Below, piece by piece: positions 1 through 9,830 of a stretch of 64,000 bases of DNA. Position numbers and translations under genes: made by a program. Each line of letters starts with the position of its first letter. Position 1 is the stretch's first letter. The stretch is from NCBI GenBank assembly GCA_035645145.1, contig DASQNC010000015.1, positions 1-64,000 of the forward strand, read 5' to 3'. The notes beneath the pieces are model-generated. The model was not told the origin of the DNA. It saw only the letters and a list, made by a program, of their open reading frames with translations, and searched no databases. The stretch comes from Azospirillaceae bacterium (GTDB taxonomy: Bacteria; Pseudomonadota; Alphaproteobacteria; Azospirillales; Azospirillaceae).

Positions 1-141
<141 letters not shown>

Positions 142-171
142 TCAGGACCGAAACCCTCCAGCAAAGGGGGC

Positions 172-209
172 TCGGGCCGGCGCGGGGATGCGTCTCGGCG
201 CCGGCCCGA
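172..209 (+). promoter_or_regulatory. Strong hairpin between tuf and rpsJ
   Basis: A perfect 12-bp stem (172-183 with 198-209) closes a 14-nt loop. It ends just before the AAGGG ribosome binding site of rpsJ. There is no T run after it, so it is more likely an mRNA processing or translational control structure than a terminator. The structure is seen; the role is inferred. Confidence 0.5.
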
Positions 210-222
210 AAGGGTGAGTGAC

Positions 223-531
<309 letters not shown>

Positions 532-547
532 GCGAGCCATTGCAACC

Positions 548-576
548 TGCGGCCCCGGGGACCTTCCGGGGCCGCA
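548..576 (+). promoter_or_regulatory. Hairpin between rpsJ and rplC
   Basis: A perfect 11-bp GC-rich stem (548-558 with 566-576) with a 7-nt loop lies in the 105-bp gap between rpsJ and rplC. No T run follows. It may be an RNA processing or pausing site, since the operon clearly continues downstream. Confidence 0.45.
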
Positions 577-636
577 ATCTAACGGGACCTCTGCCGCCAC
601 ACGCAGGGCGGGTATGTCCCAGGTAGGAGAAGGCAC

Positions 637-1401
637 ATGCTGCGATCCGGTCTGATCGCGCAGAAACTGGGAATGACCCGCGTCTTCACGGACGAGGGTG
701 AGCATGTCCCGGTCACCGTCCTCAAGGTGGACTCCGTGCAGGTCGTCGCCCAGCGCACGCTGGACAAGGACGGCTACACGGCGGTGCAGCTCGGGGCCGG
801 CACTGCGAAGCCGAAGAACGTCACGAAGCCGATGCGCGGCCACTTCGGCAAGGCGAAGGTCGAGCCCAAGCGCAAGCTCGTCGAATTCCGCGTCGATCCC
901 GAGGGGTTGATCGATGTCGGTGCCGAGCTGTCGGCGGCCCACTTCGTTCCCGGCCAGTTCGTCGACGTCACGGGCACGACCATCGGTAAGGGCTTTGCCG
1001 GCGCCATGAAGCGCTGGAACTTCGCCGGTCTGCGCGCCACCCACGGTGTGTCCATCTCCCACCGTTCGCACGGCTCGACCGGTAACCGCCAGGATCCGGG
1101 TCGTACGTTCCCGAACAAGAAGATGGCCGGTCACCTCGGCAGCGAACGGGTCACGACCCAGAACCTCCGCGTCGTCCGTATCGACGAGACCGAGGGGCTG
1201 ATCCTCGTGAAGGGCGCCGTTCCCGGGCACGAGGGCGCCTGGGTGATGATCCGCGACGCCGTGAAGCGTCCGGTGCCGAAGGACATGAAGCTGCCGTTCC
1301 CGGCGGCATTGAAGCAGGCCGACAACGGTGCGTCCGCAGCCAAGCCGGCTGCCGACGGCGCGACCGAGCCGGCTGCCGACGCCGGTGGGCAGGAGGGTTG
1401 A
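637..1401 (+). CDS. rplC: 50S ribosomal protein L3
   Basis: Encodes 254 residues of L3, an early-assembly protein of the 50S subunit near the peptidyl transferase centre. The segment [13 protein letters not shown] carries the glutamine (Q152) that PrmB methylates in homologues. The last 30 or so residues are an Ala/Asp/Gly-rich tail absent from the 209-residue E. coli protein; such tails occur in alphaproteobacterial L3. AGGAGAAGG precedes the ATG. rplD follows after 3 bp, so the genes are co-transcribed. Confidence 0.97.
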   Translation: MLRSGLIAQKLGMTRVFTDEGEHVPVTVLKVDSVQVVAQRTLDKDGYTAVQLGAGTAKPKNVTKPMRGHFGKAKVEPKRKLVEFRVDPEGLIDVGAELSAAHFVPGQFVDVTGTTIGKGFAGAMKRWNFAGLRATHGVSISHRSHGSTGNRQDPGRTFPNKKMAGHLGSERVTTQNLRVVRIDETEGLILVKGAVPGHEGAWVMIRDAVKRPVPKDMKLPFPAALKQADNGASAAKPAADGATEPAADAGGQEG

Positions 1402-1404
1402 TAG

Positions 1405-2025
1405 ATGAAGGTCAATGTCGTCAATCTCGACGCCCAGACCGTCGGTGAAGTTGAGCTGGCCGAAGAGGTGTTCGGCCTCCCGGTCCGCGCCGACCTGCTG
1501 GCGCGCATGGTCAACTACCAGCTGAACAAGCGCCGGCAGGGTACGCACTCGACCCGCACCATCGCGATGATCAGCGGTACGACCAAGAAGCCGTACAAGC
1601 AGAAGGGCACCGGCCGCGCCCGCCAAGGTTCGCTGCGTTCGCCGCAGTTCCGCGGCGGTGCGGTGATCTTCGGCCCGCATCCGCGCAGCCATGCGACGGA
1701 TCTTCCGAAGAAGGTCCGGAAGCTGGCGCTGAAGACGGCCCTGTCGGCCAAGCGTGAAGAGGGCCGCCTCATCATCCTCGAGGCCGCGAAGACGGACACC
1801 CACAAGACGAAGCAGCTCGCCGAGCGGCTCGCCAAGCTGGGCCTGACCTCGGTCCTCGTCATCGACGGCGCCAACATGGACGACAACTTCGTCCGGGCCG
1901 CCCGCAACCTGCCGCGCGTGGACGTGCTGCCCGAGATGGGCGCCAACGTTTACGACATTCTGCGGCACGACACCCTCGTGCTCACCCGCAATGCGGTTGA
2001 GCAGCTGGAGGCCCGCCTGAAATGA
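1405..2025 (+). CDS. rplD: 50S ribosomal protein L4
   Basis: Encodes 206 residues. The long extended loop of L4 is recognisable around [18 protein letters not shown] (about residues 53-70), which reaches into the exit tunnel. In E. coli L4 also represses its own operon; no such leader can be tested here because the upstream promoter lies outside the window. The start codon lies 3 bp after rplC with AGGAGGG upstream. The end overlaps rplW by 4 bp (ATGA), implying translational coupling. Confidence 0.97.
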   Translation: MKVNVVNLDAQTVGEVELAEEVFGLPVRADLLARMVNYQLNKRRQGTHSTRTIAMISGTTKKPYKQKGTGRARQGSLRSPQFRGGAVIFGPHPRSHATDLPKKVRKLALKTALSAKREEGRLIILEAAKTDTHKTKQLAERLAKLGLTSVLVIDGANMDDNFVRAARNLPRVDVLPEMGANVYDILRHDTLVLTRNAVEQLEARLK

Positions 2026-2339
2026 AGATTTGGCCGAAGCCGAAGCTCACCCAGGAGCGGATGTTCGACATCATCCGTTCGCCGGTGATCACCGAGAAGT
2101 CCTCGATGGGCTCCGAGCACAACCAGGTGACCTTCCGCGTCCCGCTCGAGGCGACGAAGCCCGAGATCAAGGCCGCGGTCGAGTTCCTGTTCAAGGTCCA
2201 GGTGACCGCCGTCAACACGCTGGTTCAGAAGGGCAAGACGAAGCGCTTCCGTGGCATCGTCGGTCGCCGTTCGGACTTCAAGAAGGCTGTCGTGACGCTG
2301 GCTGAAGGCTCGCGCATCGACGTCACCACCGGCGTCTGA
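2022..2339 (+). CDS. rplW: 50S ribosomal protein L23
   Basis: Encodes 105 residues with the family signature [11 protein letters not shown] near the N terminus. L23 sits at the polypeptide exit and in homologues docks trigger factor and the signal recognition particle. The ATG overlaps the rplD stop codon by 4 bp. The Lys/Arg-rich stretch KGKTKRFRG is the rRNA-binding loop. The gap to rplB is 16 bp. Confidence 0.96.
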   Translation: MKIWPKPKLTQERMFDIIRSPVITEKSSMGSEHNQVTFRVPLEATKPEIKAAVEFLFKVQVTAVNTLVQKGKTKRFRGIVGRRSDFKKAVVTLAEGSRIDVTTGV

Positions 2340-2355
2340 CGGGGAGGGCTCGACA

Positions 2356-3183
2356 ATGGCATTGAAGACGTTCCGCCCCATCACTCCCTCGCTCCGCCAG
2401 CTCGTGCAGGTGGACCGGTCGGAGCTGTGGAAGGGCAAGCCCGTTAAGAAGCTGACCGAGGGCCTGACCGGCACCGGCGGCCGCAACAACACCGGCCGCA
2501 TCACGGCGCGCCGGATGGGTGGCGGGCACAAGCAGCGCTATCGCCTGATCGACTTCAAGCGGCGGCGTTTCAACGAGCCCGCGACCGTCGAGCGGTTGGA
2601 ATACGATCCGAACCGCACGGCGTTCATCGCGCTCATCAAGTACGCCGACGGCGAGCTGAGCTACATCCTGGCCCCGCAGCGCCTGAAGGCCGGCGACACC
2701 GTCGTCGCGGGCGAGCGGGTCGACGTGAAGCCGGGCAACGCCATGCCGCTGCGCAGCATCCCGGTGGGCACGATCGTCCACAATGTGGAGCTGAAGCCGG
2801 GCAAGGGCGGCCAGATGGCGCGCGCTGCGGGCACGTACGCCCAGCTGGTCGGCCGTGACCAGGGGTATGCGCAGCTGAAGCTGGCCTCGGGCGAACTGCG
2901 CATCGTGCGCGCCGAATGCATGGCGACCATCGGTGCGGTGTCGAACCCCGACAACGCCAACGTGGTCATTGGCAAGGCCGGCCGCTCGCGCTGGCTGGGC
3001 AAGCGCCCGTCGGTCCGCGGTGTCGCCATGAACCCGATCGACCACCCGCACGGCGGCGGCGAAGGCCGCACCTCGGGCGGCCGCCACCCGGTCACCCCGT
3101 GGGGCAAGCCGACCAAGGGCAAGAAGACGCGTAGCAACAAGCGCACGGATAAGTTCATCCTGCGCCGTCGCAACGCCAAGTAA
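2356..3183 (+). CDS. rplB: 50S ribosomal protein L2
   Basis: Encodes 275 residues, the usual L2 length. The C-terminal motif [19 protein letters not shown] holds the histidine that lies near the peptidyl transferase centre. L2 binds domain IV of 23S rRNA and is needed for subunit joining. The gene starts at ATG with GGGGAGGG upstream and is followed after 12 bp by rpsS. Confidence 0.98.
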   Translation: MALKTFRPITPSLRQLVQVDRSELWKGKPVKKLTEGLTGTGGRNNTGRITARRMGGGHKQRYRLIDFKRRRFNEPATVERLEYDPNRTAFIALIKYADGELSYILAPQRLKAGDTVVAGERVDVKPGNAMPLRSIPVGTIVHNVELKPGKGGQMARAAGTYAQLVGRDQGYAQLKLASGELRIVRAECMATIGAVSNPDNANVVIGKAGRSRWLGKRPSVRGVAMNPIDHPHGGGEGRTSGGRHPVTPWGKPTKGKKTRSNKRTDKFILRRRNAK

Positions 3184-3195
3184 CGGGAGTTAACC

Positions 3196-3474
3196 GTGGC
3201 ACGTTCCGTTTGGAAAGGGCCGTTTGTAGACGGCTATCTCCTGAAAAAGGCCGAGAAGAGCCGCGCGTCGGGTCGTAACGAGATCATCAAGATCTGGTCC
3301 CGCCGTTCGACCATTCTCCCCCAGTTCGTGGGCCTCACCTTCGGGGTCTACAACGGCCAGAAGTTCCTGCCGGTGCTGGTGACCGAGAACATGATCGGGC
3401 ACAAGTTCGGTGAGTTTTCGCCGACCCGCACCTACTACGGGCATGCGGCGGACAAGAAGGCGAAGAGGAAGTAA
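3196..3474 (+). CDS. rpsS: 30S ribosomal protein S19
   Basis: Encodes 92 residues, matching S19: [17 protein letters not shown] at the N terminus, then [19 protein letters not shown] and the C-terminal [20 protein letters not shown]19 sits in the 30S head with S13 and contacts the A-site tRNA region. The start codon is GTG, supported by GGGAG upstream and by the family N terminus. It is 2 bp from rplV. Confidence 0.97.
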   Translation: MARSVWKGPFVDGYLLKKAEKSRASGRNEIIKIWSRRSTILPQFVGLTFGVYNGQKFLPVLVTENMIGHKFGEFSPTRTYYGHAADKKAKRK

Positions 3475-3476
3475 CC

Positions 3477-3866
3477 ATGGGCAAGCCGGCAAACCCTGCC
3501 CGCGTGGCCGAGAACGAGGCCCGCGCTTTCTCCAAGCTGATCCGCACCAGCCCGCGCAAGCTGAACCTGGTCGCGCAGTTGATCCGTGGCAAGACGGCCC
3601 AGGCCGCCTTGGCTGACCTGACCTTCTCCAAGCGCCGCGTCTCGAACGAGGTGAAGAAGGTGCTGCAGGCGGCCATCGCCAACGCCGAGAACAACCACCA
3701 GCTGGACGTGGACCGCCTGTACGTGCGTGAGGCCACCGTCGGAAAGACGCTGGTGATGAAGCGCTTCCACGCTCGCGGCCGCGGTCGCGCGTCGCGGGTC
3801 GAGAAGCCCTTCTCCAATCTCACGATCATCGTGCGTGAGCGGGCCGAAGCCGAGGAGGCCGCGTAA
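3477..3866 (+). CDS. rplV: 50S ribosomal protein L22
   Basis: Encodes 129 residues with the L22 core [20 protein letters not shown] and the beta-hairpin segment around [19 protein letters not shown], which lines the exit tunnel and is a known macrolide-resistance site in homologues. The protein is longer than the 110-residue E. coli form by an N-terminal extension. One base separates its stop from the ATG of rpsC. Confidence 0.96.
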   Translation: MGKPANPARVAENEARAFSKLIRTSPRKLNLVAQLIRGKTAQAALADLTFSKRRVSNEVKKVLQAAIANAENNHQLDVDRLYVREATVGKTLVMKRFHARGRGRASRVEKPFSNLTIIVRERAEAEEAA

Positions 3867-3867
3867 C

Positions 3868-4545
3868 ATGGGTCAGAAGATCAACCCGATTGGCCTGCGC
3901 CTCGGGATCAACCGCACTTGGGACAGCCGCTGGTTCGCCAAGCGCGACTACGCCAAGCTGCTGCATAACGACCTCCGTCTGCGGCAGTTCCTGCTGCACC
4001 GCCTGGCCCAGGCCGGCATCTCCCGTGTGGTCATCGAGCGCCCGGCCAAAAAGGCCCGCGTCACGATCCATGCGGCCCGTCCGGGGGTTGTTATCGGCAA
4101 GAAGGGCGCCGATATCGAGAAGCTGCGTTCGGAACTGGCGAAACTCGCCGGTGGTGAGGTCGTCCTCAACATCGTCGAGATCCGCAAGCCCGAGATCGAC
4201 GCGAAGCTGATCGCCGACAACATCGCGAACCAGCTCGAGCGCCGCGTTGCCTTCCGCCGCGCCATGAAGCGCGCCGTGCAGTCCGCCATGCGCCTGGGTG
4301 CCCAGGGCATCCGGATCAACTGCTCGGGTCGCCTCGGTGGTGCGGAAATCGCGCGCCTCGAATGGTACCGCGAGGGTCGCGTCCCGCTGCACACGCTGCG
4401 CGCGGACATCGACTACGGCACCTCCACGGCGAAGACGACGTACGGCACGTGCGGCGTCAAGGTGTGGGTTTTCAAGGGCGAGATCCTCGCCCATGACCCA
4501 ATGGCGCAGGACAAGCGCGCCGCGGACCAACAGCCGGCGCGCTGA
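3868..4545 (+). CDS. rpsC: 30S ribosomal protein S3
   Basis: Encodes 225 residues starting [14 protein letters not shown], the standard S3 start, so the ATG at 3868 is preferred over an upstream in-frame start at 3835 inside rplV. A type II KH domain carries the GKKG loop in [15 protein letters not shown]3 lines the mRNA entry channel of the 30S subunit. The C-terminal domain ends in a short Lys/Arg/Gln tail. Confidence 0.97.
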   Translation: MGQKINPIGLRLGINRTWDSRWFAKRDYAKLLHNDLRLRQFLLHRLAQAGISRVVIERPAKKARVTIHAARPGVVIGKKGADIEKLRSELAKLAGGEVVLNIVEIRKPEIDAKLIADNIANQLERRVAFRRAMKRAVQSAMRLGAQGIRINCSGRLGGAEIARLEWYREGRVPLHTLRADIDYGTSTAKTTYGTCGVKVWVFKGEILAHDPMAQDKRAADQQPAR

Positions 4546-4580
4546 GCGCCGGCTGGGGTTGAGAGCGAGGGCTAGCTAAA

Positions 4581-5009
4581 ATGCTGTCTCCGAAACGGAC
4601 CAAGTACCGCAAGGCGCACAAGGGGCGCATTCACGGCATCACGTATGCCGGCGCCCAGCTCAACTTCGGCGCCTTCGGCCTGAAGGCGCTGGAGCCGGCG
4701 CGCGTCACCGCCCGTCAGATCGAGGCGGCCCGCCGCGCCATCACGCGCCACATCCGCCGCCAAGGCCGCGTGTGGATCCGGATTTTCCCGGATGTTCCGG
4801 TCTCGACGAAGCCTGCCGAGGTCCGCATGGGCTCCGGCAAGGGGGCGCCGGAGTTCTGGGCGGCGCGTGTTCATCCCGGCCGGATCATGTTTGAGCTGGA
4901 CGGCGTACCCCAAGACGTGGCACAGCGTGCTTTCGAGCTGGCAGCTGCGAAGCTGCCGATCAAGACCAAGATCGTCACCCGCCTCGGGGGTGAGGAGGTG
5001 TCGGCATGA
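4581..5009 (+). CDS. rplP: 50S ribosomal protein L16
   Basis: Encodes 142 residues beginning [19 protein letters not shown], the conserved L16 N terminus. It contains [20 protein letters not shown] and [19 protein letters not shown], typical of the family. L16 organises the A site near the peptidyl transferase centre. The 3' end overlaps rpmC by 4 bp (ATGA). Confidence 0.97.
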   Translation: MLSPKRTKYRKAHKGRIHGITYAGAQLNFGAFGLKALEPARVTARQIEAARRAITRHIRRQGRVWIRIFPDVPVSTKPAEVRMGSGKGAPEFWAARVHPGRIMFELDGVPQDVAQRAFELAAAKLPIKTKIVTRLGGEEVSA

Positions 5010-5218
5010 CGTCTGAGGATTTCCGCCAGCAGAGCGACGACCAGTTGAACGAGCAGCTGCTGCAGCTCAAGCGCGAGCAGTTCAACATGCGTTTCCAGCG
5101 TGCGTCTGGCCAGCTCGAGAACACGGCGCGGGTGCGCCAGGTGCGCCGCGACATTGCGCGGATCAAAACCGTCCTGGGCCAGCGCGCCCAGGCGGCTTCC
5201 GCGCAGGCCGCGGGTTGA
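5006..5218 (+). CDS. rpmC: 50S ribosomal protein L29
   Basis: Encodes 70 residues, two predicted helices with the L29 signature [20 protein letters not shown] followed by [15 protein letters not shown]29 lies beside L23 at the tunnel exit. The Ala-rich last ten residues are a lineage tail. The start overlaps the rplP stop, indicating coupled translation. Confidence 0.96.
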   Translation: MTSEDFRQQSDDQLNEQLLQLKREQFNMRFQRASGQLENTARVRQVRRDIARIKTVLGQRAQAASAQAAG

Positions 5219-5235
5219 TGAAGGAGTAGATCGGG

Positions 5236-5511
5236 ATGCCCCGGCGCGTCATGCAGGGCACGGTGGTCAGCGACAAGATGGACAAGACCGTCACGGTTCT
5301 TGTCGAGCGTCGTGTCATGCACCCCGTGTACAAGAAGTACATCAAGCAGTCGAAGAAGTACGCCGCGCACGACGAGAACAACACGTTCCGCGTGGGCGAC
5401 GTGGTCGAGATCCAGGAGTGCCGGCCGCTCTCCAAGCGCAAGACGTGGATGGTTGTCAGCCAACCGCCCGAGCGCCGCGAGGCTGCCGCCCCCGCCGAGA
5501 CCCAGGCCTAA
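5236..5511 (+). CDS. rpsQ: 30S ribosomal protein S17
   Basis: Encodes 91 residues. The OB-fold core [18 protein letters not shown] and the conserved [18 protein letters not shown] identify S17, a primary 16S rRNA binder of the 30S body. AAGGAG lies upstream of the ATG. The gap to rplN is 12 bp. Confidence 0.96.
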   Translation: MPRRVMQGTVVSDKMDKTVTVLVERRVMHPVYKKYIKQSKKYAAHDENNTFRVGDVVEIQECRPLSKRKTWMVVSQPPERREAAAPAETQA

Positions 5512-5523
5512 GGAGCGGGTGAT

Positions 5524-5892
5524 ATGATTCAGATGCAGACGAACCTGGACGTCGCCGACAACAGCGGCGCGCGCAGGGTGCAGTGCATCAAAGTGCTTGG
5601 CGGTTCCAAGCGGAAGACCGGCGCCATCGGCGACATCATCGTCGTTTCGGTGAAGGAGGCCATTCCGCGGGGCCGCGTGAAGAAGGGCGACGTGCACCGC
5701 GCGGTCATCGTGCGGACGGCACAGGCGCTGCGCCGGACGGACGGCACCTACATCCGCTTCGACAAGAATGCGGCCGTGCTGATCAACAAGCAGGGCGAGC
5801 CCATCGGGACCCGTATCTTCGGGCCGGTGACCCGCGAACTGCGCGGCAAGAAGTTCATGAAGATCATCAGCCTGGCGCCGGAGGTGCTCTGA
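5524..5892 (+). CDS. rplN: 50S ribosomal protein L14
   Basis: Encodes 122 residues, the standard length. It begins [20 protein letters not shown] and contains [17 protein letters not shown] and [13 protein letters not shown], all diagnostic of L14. L14 forms an intersubunit bridge and is the docking site of the silencing factor RsfS in homologues. Its stop codon shares one base with the rplX start (TGATG). Confidence 0.98.
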   Translation: MIQMQTNLDVADNSGARRVQCIKVLGGSKRKTGAIGDIIVVSVKEAIPRGRVKKGDVHRAVIVRTAQALRRTDGTYIRFDKNAAVLINKQGEPIGTRIFGPVTRELRGKKFMKIISLAPEVL

Positions 5893-6227
5893 TGGCCGCG
5901 ACGAAGCTGAAAGTTAAGAAGGGCGACAAGGTCGTCGTCCTCGCTGGTCGCGACCGCGGCAAGCAGGGCGAAGTGATCGAAGCCATGCCCAAGGAAAACC
6001 GCGTGCGCGTCCGCGGGGTCAACATGGTGAAGAAGCACCAGCGTCAGACCCCGACGCAGACCGGCGGCATCCTCGAGATCGAGGCCCCGATCCACGTGTC
6101 CAACGTGGCGCATGTGGACCCCAAGACCGGCGGGCCCACCCGCATCGGCTACAAGTTCGTCGGCGAAGGCGACGCGCGCCGCAAGGTGCGCTACGCCAAG
6201 AAGTCCGGCGAGCAGATCGACCTTTGA
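5892..6227 (+). CDS. rplX: 50S ribosomal protein L24
   Basis: Encodes 111 residues from the ATG at 5892. The N-terminal KOW motif reads [20 protein letters not shown] and is followed by the conserved [13 protein letters not shown]24 is an assembly initiator that contacts the 5' end of 23S rRNA. An upstream in-frame ATG at 5583 lies inside rplN and is rejected because the family starts at [12 protein letters not shown]. Confidence 0.96.
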   Translation: MAATKLKVKKGDKVVVLAGRDRGKQGEVIEAMPKENRVRVRGVNMVKKHQRQTPTQTGGILEIEAPIHVSNVAHVDPKTGGPTRIGYKFVGEGDARRKVRYAKKSGEQIDL

Positions 6228-6235
6228 GGCGCCCA

Positions 6236-6778
6236 ATGCCTGCACGTCTGAAGCAGCACTACGACGCCGTCGTCCGTCAGCGACTGAAGGACGAGTTCGG
6301 CTACAAGAACGACCTCGAGGTTCCGCGCCTCGAGAAGATCGTTATCAACATGGGCGTCGGTGAAGCCGTTGGCGACACCAAGAAGGTCCAGAACGCCGTT
6401 GGCGACCTGATCCAGATCGTGGGTCAGAAGCCCGTGGTCACGCGCGCCCGGAAGTCCATCGCGCAGTTCAAGGTGCGCGAAGGCATGCCGATCGGCTGCA
6501 AGGTGACCCTGCGCCGCGACCGCATGTACGAGTTCCTCGACCGTCTGATTACGATCGCGCTCCCGCGCGTCCGCGACTTCCGCGGCGTGTCCGGCACGTC
6601 CTTCGACGGTCGCGGCAACTACGCCATGGGTCTGCGCGAGCAGATCATCTTCCCCGAGATCAACTACGACAAGGTCGACGAGATCCGGGGCATGGACATC
6701 ATCTTTGTGACCACGGCGAAGACCGATGCAGAGGCGAAGGCCCTGCTGAAGGCCTTCGACATGCCGTTCGCGAGCTGA
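6236..6778 (+). CDS. rplE: 50S ribosomal protein L5
   Basis: Encodes 180 residues from the ATG at 6236 (MPARLKQHY). A TTG four codons upstream overlaps the rplX stop and is less likely. L5 signatures include [35 protein letters not shown] and [20 protein letters not shown]5 binds 5S rRNA and contacts P-site tRNA in the central protuberance. Confidence 0.97.
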   Translation: MPARLKQHYDAVVRQRLKDEFGYKNDLEVPRLEKIVINMGVGEAVGDTKKVQNAVGDLIQIVGQKPVVTRARKSIAQFKVREGMPIGCKVTLRRDRMYEFLDRLITIALPRVRDFRGVSGTSFDGRGNYAMGLREQIIFPEINYDKVDEIRGMDIIFVTTAKTDAEAKALLKAFDMPFAS

Positions 6779-6795
6779 GCGGCAGGAGACGGAAC

Positions 6796-7101
6796 ATGGC
6801 CAAGTCCGGTGCCATCGAGAAGAACAAGCGCCGCATGGCGCTTGCCAAGCAGTATGCGGCCAAGCGCGAGCGCCTGAAGGCCATCGCCAACGACCGCAGC
6901 CGGCCGATGGAGGAGCGGTTCGCCGCCCGCCTGAAGCTCGCGGAGCTGCCGCGGAACTCCAATCCGACCCGCATCCGGAACCGGTGCGAGCTGACGGGGC
7001 GCCCGCGCGCGGTTTATCGGAAGTTCAAGCTCAGCCGTAACGTCTTCCGGTCGCTGGCCTCTGTCGGCCAGATCCCGGGCGTCGTGAAGTCGAGCTGGTA
7101 A
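6796..7101 (+). CDS. rpsN: 30S ribosomal protein S14 (zinc-free type)
   Basis: Encodes 101 residues. It is the long S14 type without the CxxC pairs of the zinc form; only one cysteine is present, in [11 protein letters not shown]. The conserved C-terminal [20 protein letters not shown] is intact. S14 sits in the 30S head with S3 and S10. AGGAG precedes the ATG. The zinc-free form is usual in alphaproteobacteria. Confidence 0.96.
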   Translation: MAKSGAIEKNKRRMALAKQYAAKRERLKAIANDRSRPMEERFAARLKLAELPRNSNPTRIRNRCELTGRPRAVYRKFKLSRNVFRSLASVGQIPGVVKSSW

Positions 7102-7113
7102 GGAGTAGCGGAT

Positions 7114-7512
7114 ATGGCGTTGAGCGATCCTTTGGGCGACATGCTGACGCGCATCCGCAACGGTCAGCGGGCGCGGATGAGTGCCGTGGACAGCCCGGCT
7201 TCGAAGTTGCGGATGAACGTCCTCGAGGTGTTGAAGCGCGAAGGTTACATTCGCGGTTACACTGAGGAGGAGGTGCGCCCGGGCGTGCGCAACCTGCGCA
7301 TTGAGCTGAAATACCACGAGGGCGAGCCGGTCATTCGGCGTATCGACCGCGTGTCCAAGCCGGGCCGCCGCATCTATTCGAAGATTGCGGATCTCCCCCG
7401 GGTGTCCAACGGTCTCGGCATTTCGATCCTGTCGACGCCGCGCGGCGTGCTCTCGGACAACGAGGCACGGGCGCAGAACGTCGGCGGCGAAGTGCTCTGC
7501 CAAGTGTTCTAA
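7114..7512 (+). CDS. rpsH: 30S ribosomal protein S8
   Basis: Encodes 132 residues starting [20 protein letters not shown], with the C-terminal signature [21 protein letters not shown]8 binds the central domain of 16S rRNA and in E. coli represses the spc operon by binding its mRNA near rplE; that site was not tested here. AGGAG lies upstream of the ATG. Confidence 0.97.
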   Translation: MALSDPLGDMLTRIRNGQRARMSAVDSPASKLRMNVLEVLKREGYIRGYTEEEVRPGVRNLRIELKYHEGEPVIRRIDRVSKPGRRIYSKIADLPRVSNGLGISILSTPRGVLSDNEARAQNVGGEVLCQVF

Positions 7513-7527
7513 GGAAGGGCTGGAACC

Positions 7528-8061
7528 ATGTCCCGGGTTGGTAAAAACCCAGTGGCCGTGCCGGCCGGTGTCACCGTGCAGCTGGCTGGCAGCACGCTGA
7601 CCGTAAAGGGCAAGCTTGGCACGCTGACGCTGCCGGTGTCCGACGACGTCGTTGCGACGGTCGAGGACGGCACGATCTCGGTCCAACCGAGGACCGAGTC
7701 GCGCCGCGCCCGGATGCTGTGGGGCACGACGCGTGCGAACATCGCCAACATGGTGCGCGGGGTGAGCGAAGGCTTCACCCGCAACCTTGACATCGAGGGC
7801 GTCGGCTTCAGGGCCGCCGTCGAGGGCAGGGAACTCGTTCTTTCGCTCGGTTTCAGCCATCCGGTGCGCTACAGCATTCCGGACGGCGTGACCGTGAAGT
7901 GCGAGAAGCCCACGTCGGTGACCGTGTCCGGTTTCGACCGGCAGCGCGTCGGCCAGGTGGCGGCGGAAATCCGCGGCTTCAAGAAGCCCGAGCCCTACAA
8001 GGGCAAGGGCATTCGGTACGCGGATGAGGTCATCCTGCGTAAGGAAGGCAAGAAGAAGTAG
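7528..8061 (+). CDS. rplF: 50S ribosomal protein L6
   Basis: Encodes 177 residues with two repeated alpha/beta domains. [17 protein letters not shown] opens the protein, and the C-terminal [20 protein letters not shown] is the L6 signature that contacts the sarcin-ricin loop region. AAGGAAGGG precedes the ATG. Seven bases separate it from rplR. Confidence 0.97.
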   Translation: MSRVGKNPVAVPAGVTVQLAGSTLTVKGKLGTLTLPVSDDVVATVEDGTISVQPRTESRRARMLWGTTRANIANMVRGVSEGFTRNLDIEGVGFRAAVEGRELVLSLGFSHPVRYSIPDGVTVKCEKPTSVTVSGFDRQRVGQVAAEIRGFKKPEPYKGKGIRYADEVILRKEGKKK

Positions 8062-8068
8062 GCCCGCC

Positions 8069-8431
8069 ATGCTGAACTCGAAGCAGAAGTTCGAACGTCG
8101 CAAGCAGCGGGTTCGCTACCGCATCCGCCGCTTCGGCCAGGGCCGGCTCCGGCTCTCGGTGTTCCGCTCCTCCAAGCACATCTACGCCCAGATCATCGAC
8201 GACACCCAGGGCCGTACCCTGGTCGCCGCTTCGACGCTGGACAAGGATCTGCGCCAGAGCCTGAAGACCGGTGCGGACGTGTCCGCCGCCCGCGAAGTGG
8301 GTCGGGTCCTCGCCGAGCGCGCCAAGGCCGCCGGCCTCACCGACGTCGTGTTCGATCGCGGCGGCTACCTGTTCCACGGCCGGGTGAAGGCGCTCGCCGA
8401 CGCCGCCCGCGAAGCCGGCCTTTCGTTCTAA
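8069..8431 (+). CDS. rplR: 50S ribosomal protein L18
   Basis: Encodes 120 residues from ATG 8069 ([16 protein letters not shown]), the usual length. [18 protein letters not shown] and the C-terminal [20 protein letters not shown] mark L18, which binds 5S rRNA together with L5. A more upstream in-frame start at 8024 would lie inside rplF and is rejected. Confidence 0.97.
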   Translation: MLNSKQKFERRKQRVRYRIRRFGQGRLRLSVFRSSKHIYAQIIDDTQGRTLVAASTLDKDLRQSLKTGADVSAAREVGRVLAERAKAAGLTDVVFDRGGYLFHGRVKALADAAREAGLSF

Positions 8432-8443
8432 GGAGTGTAGTTC

Positions 8444-9025
8444 ATGGCAGAACGTGAGGACCGGCGCCGCCGCGGTGACGAGAACCGCGATCGGCAGCCG
8501 CGGGAGCGGGATGAAGTCGAGCTGATTGAAAAGCTCGTCGGCATCAACCGCGTCGCGAAGGTGGTGAAGGGCGGCCGGCGTTTCGGCTTCGCCGCCCTGG
8601 TGGTGGTCGGCGATGGCAAGGGCCGCGTGGGCGTGGGCGCCGGCAAGGCCCGCGAGGTTCCGGAGGCCATTCGCAAAGCCACCGACCAAGCCAAGCGCGG
8701 CATGATCCGCGTGCCGCTCCGCGAGGGCCGGACGCTGCACCACGACAGCCACGGCCATTTCGGTGCGGGTCGGGTAACCCTGCGTGCCGCTCCTCCGGGG
8801 ACCGGCATCATCGCGGGCGGTCCGATGCGCGCCATCTTCGAGGCGCTGGGCGTGCAGGACGTGGTGGCGAAGTCGATCGGCACCTCCAACCCGCACAACA
8901 TGATCAAGGCGACGTTCGAAGCCCTGTCCCGTGCGCAGAGCCCGCGCGCGGTGGCGGCCCGTCGTGGCCGTCGGGTTGCGGACATCCTGGGCCGCCGCGA
9001 AGGCGGCGCCGAAGCCGCAGGGTGA
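8444..9025 (+). CDS. rpsE: 30S ribosomal protein S5
   Basis: Encodes 193 residues. After a charged N-terminal tail (many Arg/Glu), the S5 double-stranded RNA-binding fold reads [19 protein letters not shown], followed by [19 protein letters not shown]5 contributes to decoding accuracy at the back of the 30S subunit. AAGGAG lies upstream. The 3' end meets rpmD within a few bases. Confidence 0.97.
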   Translation: MAEREDRRRRGDENRDRQPRERDEVELIEKLVGINRVAKVVKGGRRFGFAALVVVGDGKGRVGVGAGKAREVPEAIRKATDQAKRGMIRVPLREGRTLHHDSHGHFGAGRVTLRAAPPGTGIIAGGPMRAIFEALGVQDVVAKSIGTSNPHNMIKATFEALSRAQSPRAVAARRGRRVADILGRREGGAEAAG

Positions 9026-9030
9026 TGACG

Positions 9031-9234
9031 ATGGCCAACAAGGCGCAAGAGAAGAAGACGGTCGTGGTGACGCAGATCGGTTCGCCGATCCGTCGGACGC
9101 AGGACCAGCGGGCCACCCTTATCGGGCTTGGCCTGAACAAGCTGCACCGGACCCGGGAGCTGGAAGACACTCCGGCGGTTCGCGGCATGATCAATAAGGT
9201 CCGTCACCTCCTTCGCGTCGAAAGCGACGCGTAA
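9031..9234 (+). CDS. rpmD: 50S ribosomal protein L30
   Basis: Encodes 67 residues ([20 protein letters not shown]...). The core [21 protein letters not shown] is the L30 signature. Three in-frame starts exist (GTG 9022, ATG 9025, ATG 9031); 9031 has the best spacing to CAGGG at 9018-9022. L30 is a non-essential peripheral 50S protein. The gap to rplO is 19 bp. Confidence 0.93.
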   Translation: MANKAQEKKTVVVTQIGSPIRRTQDQRATLIGLGLNKLHRTRELEDTPAVRGMINKVRHLLRVESDA

Positions 9235-9253
9235 GGGGCGGGGAGCGCGTACG

Positions 9254-9742
9254 ATGAAGCTGAACCAGATTCGTGACAATCCGGGCGCCCGGACCAAGCC
9301 GACCGTGGTCGGCCGCGGTATCGGCTCCGGCAAGGGCAAGACCAGCGGCCGCGGCGTGAAGGGTCAAAAGGCCCGCACCGGCGTGTCGATCAAGGGCTTC
9401 GAGGGCGGCCAGATGCCGCTGCATCGGCGTCTGCCCAAGCGTGGCTTCAACAACATCTTCGCGAAGGAATTCGCGGTGGTGAACGTGGGCCGCGTGCAGC
9501 AGTTCATTGATGCCGGCAAGCTCGACGCCAGCAAGCCGATCACCACGGCCGTTCTGTTCGAGAGCAACGTTGTCGGTCGCGCCAAGGACGGCATCCGTCT
9601 CCTGGCCAAGGGCGAGCTGACCTCCAAGGTCAGCTTCGAGGTGGAGGGCGCCTCCGCTTCGGCCATCGCCGCCGTCGAGAAGGCCGGCGGTTCGGTGAAG
9701 GTGACGCTGCCGGCCAAGTCGGACGCCGCCGCGGCCGAATAA
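9254..9742 (+). CDS. rplO: 50S ribosomal protein L15
   Basis: Encodes 162 residues. The glycine-rich N-terminal stretch [20 protein letters not shown] and [17 protein letters not shown] identify L15, a late 50S assembly protein. A short Ala-rich tail ends the protein. It is the last ribosomal gene before a terminator-like hairpin and secY. Confidence 0.97.
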   Translation: MKLNQIRDNPGARTKPTVVGRGIGSGKGKTSGRGVKGQKARTGVSIKGFEGGQMPLHRRLPKRGFNNIFAKEFAVVNVGRVQQFIDAGKLDASKPITTAVLFESNVVGRAKDGIRLLAKGELTSKVSFEVEGASASAIAAVEKAGGSVKVTLPAKSDAAAAE

Positions 9743-9751
9743 ACATGTGAA

Positions 9752-9789
9752 AAGGCCGGCGCTTGCGGACAGGCGCCGGCCTTCTTTTA
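9752..9789 (+). terminator. Intrinsic terminator-like hairpin between rplO and secY
   Basis: A perfect 11-bp GC-rich stem (9752-9762 with 9773-9783), a 10-nt loop and a following CTTTTAT form a complete intrinsic terminator. It sits inside what is normally one operon, so partial read-through is expected and would lower secY, adk and later genes relative to ribosomal genes. The structure is seen; its efficiency is unknown. Confidence 0.7.
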
Positions 9790-9830
9790 TACGTCAGGTC
9801 ACACGTCCTGGCTGACCGAGGGCCCTTTCC

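Noticed and set aside
6664-8103. Long minus-strand frame across ribosomal genes
   Set aside because: It is opposite rpsN, rpsH and rplF, which are beyond doubt.
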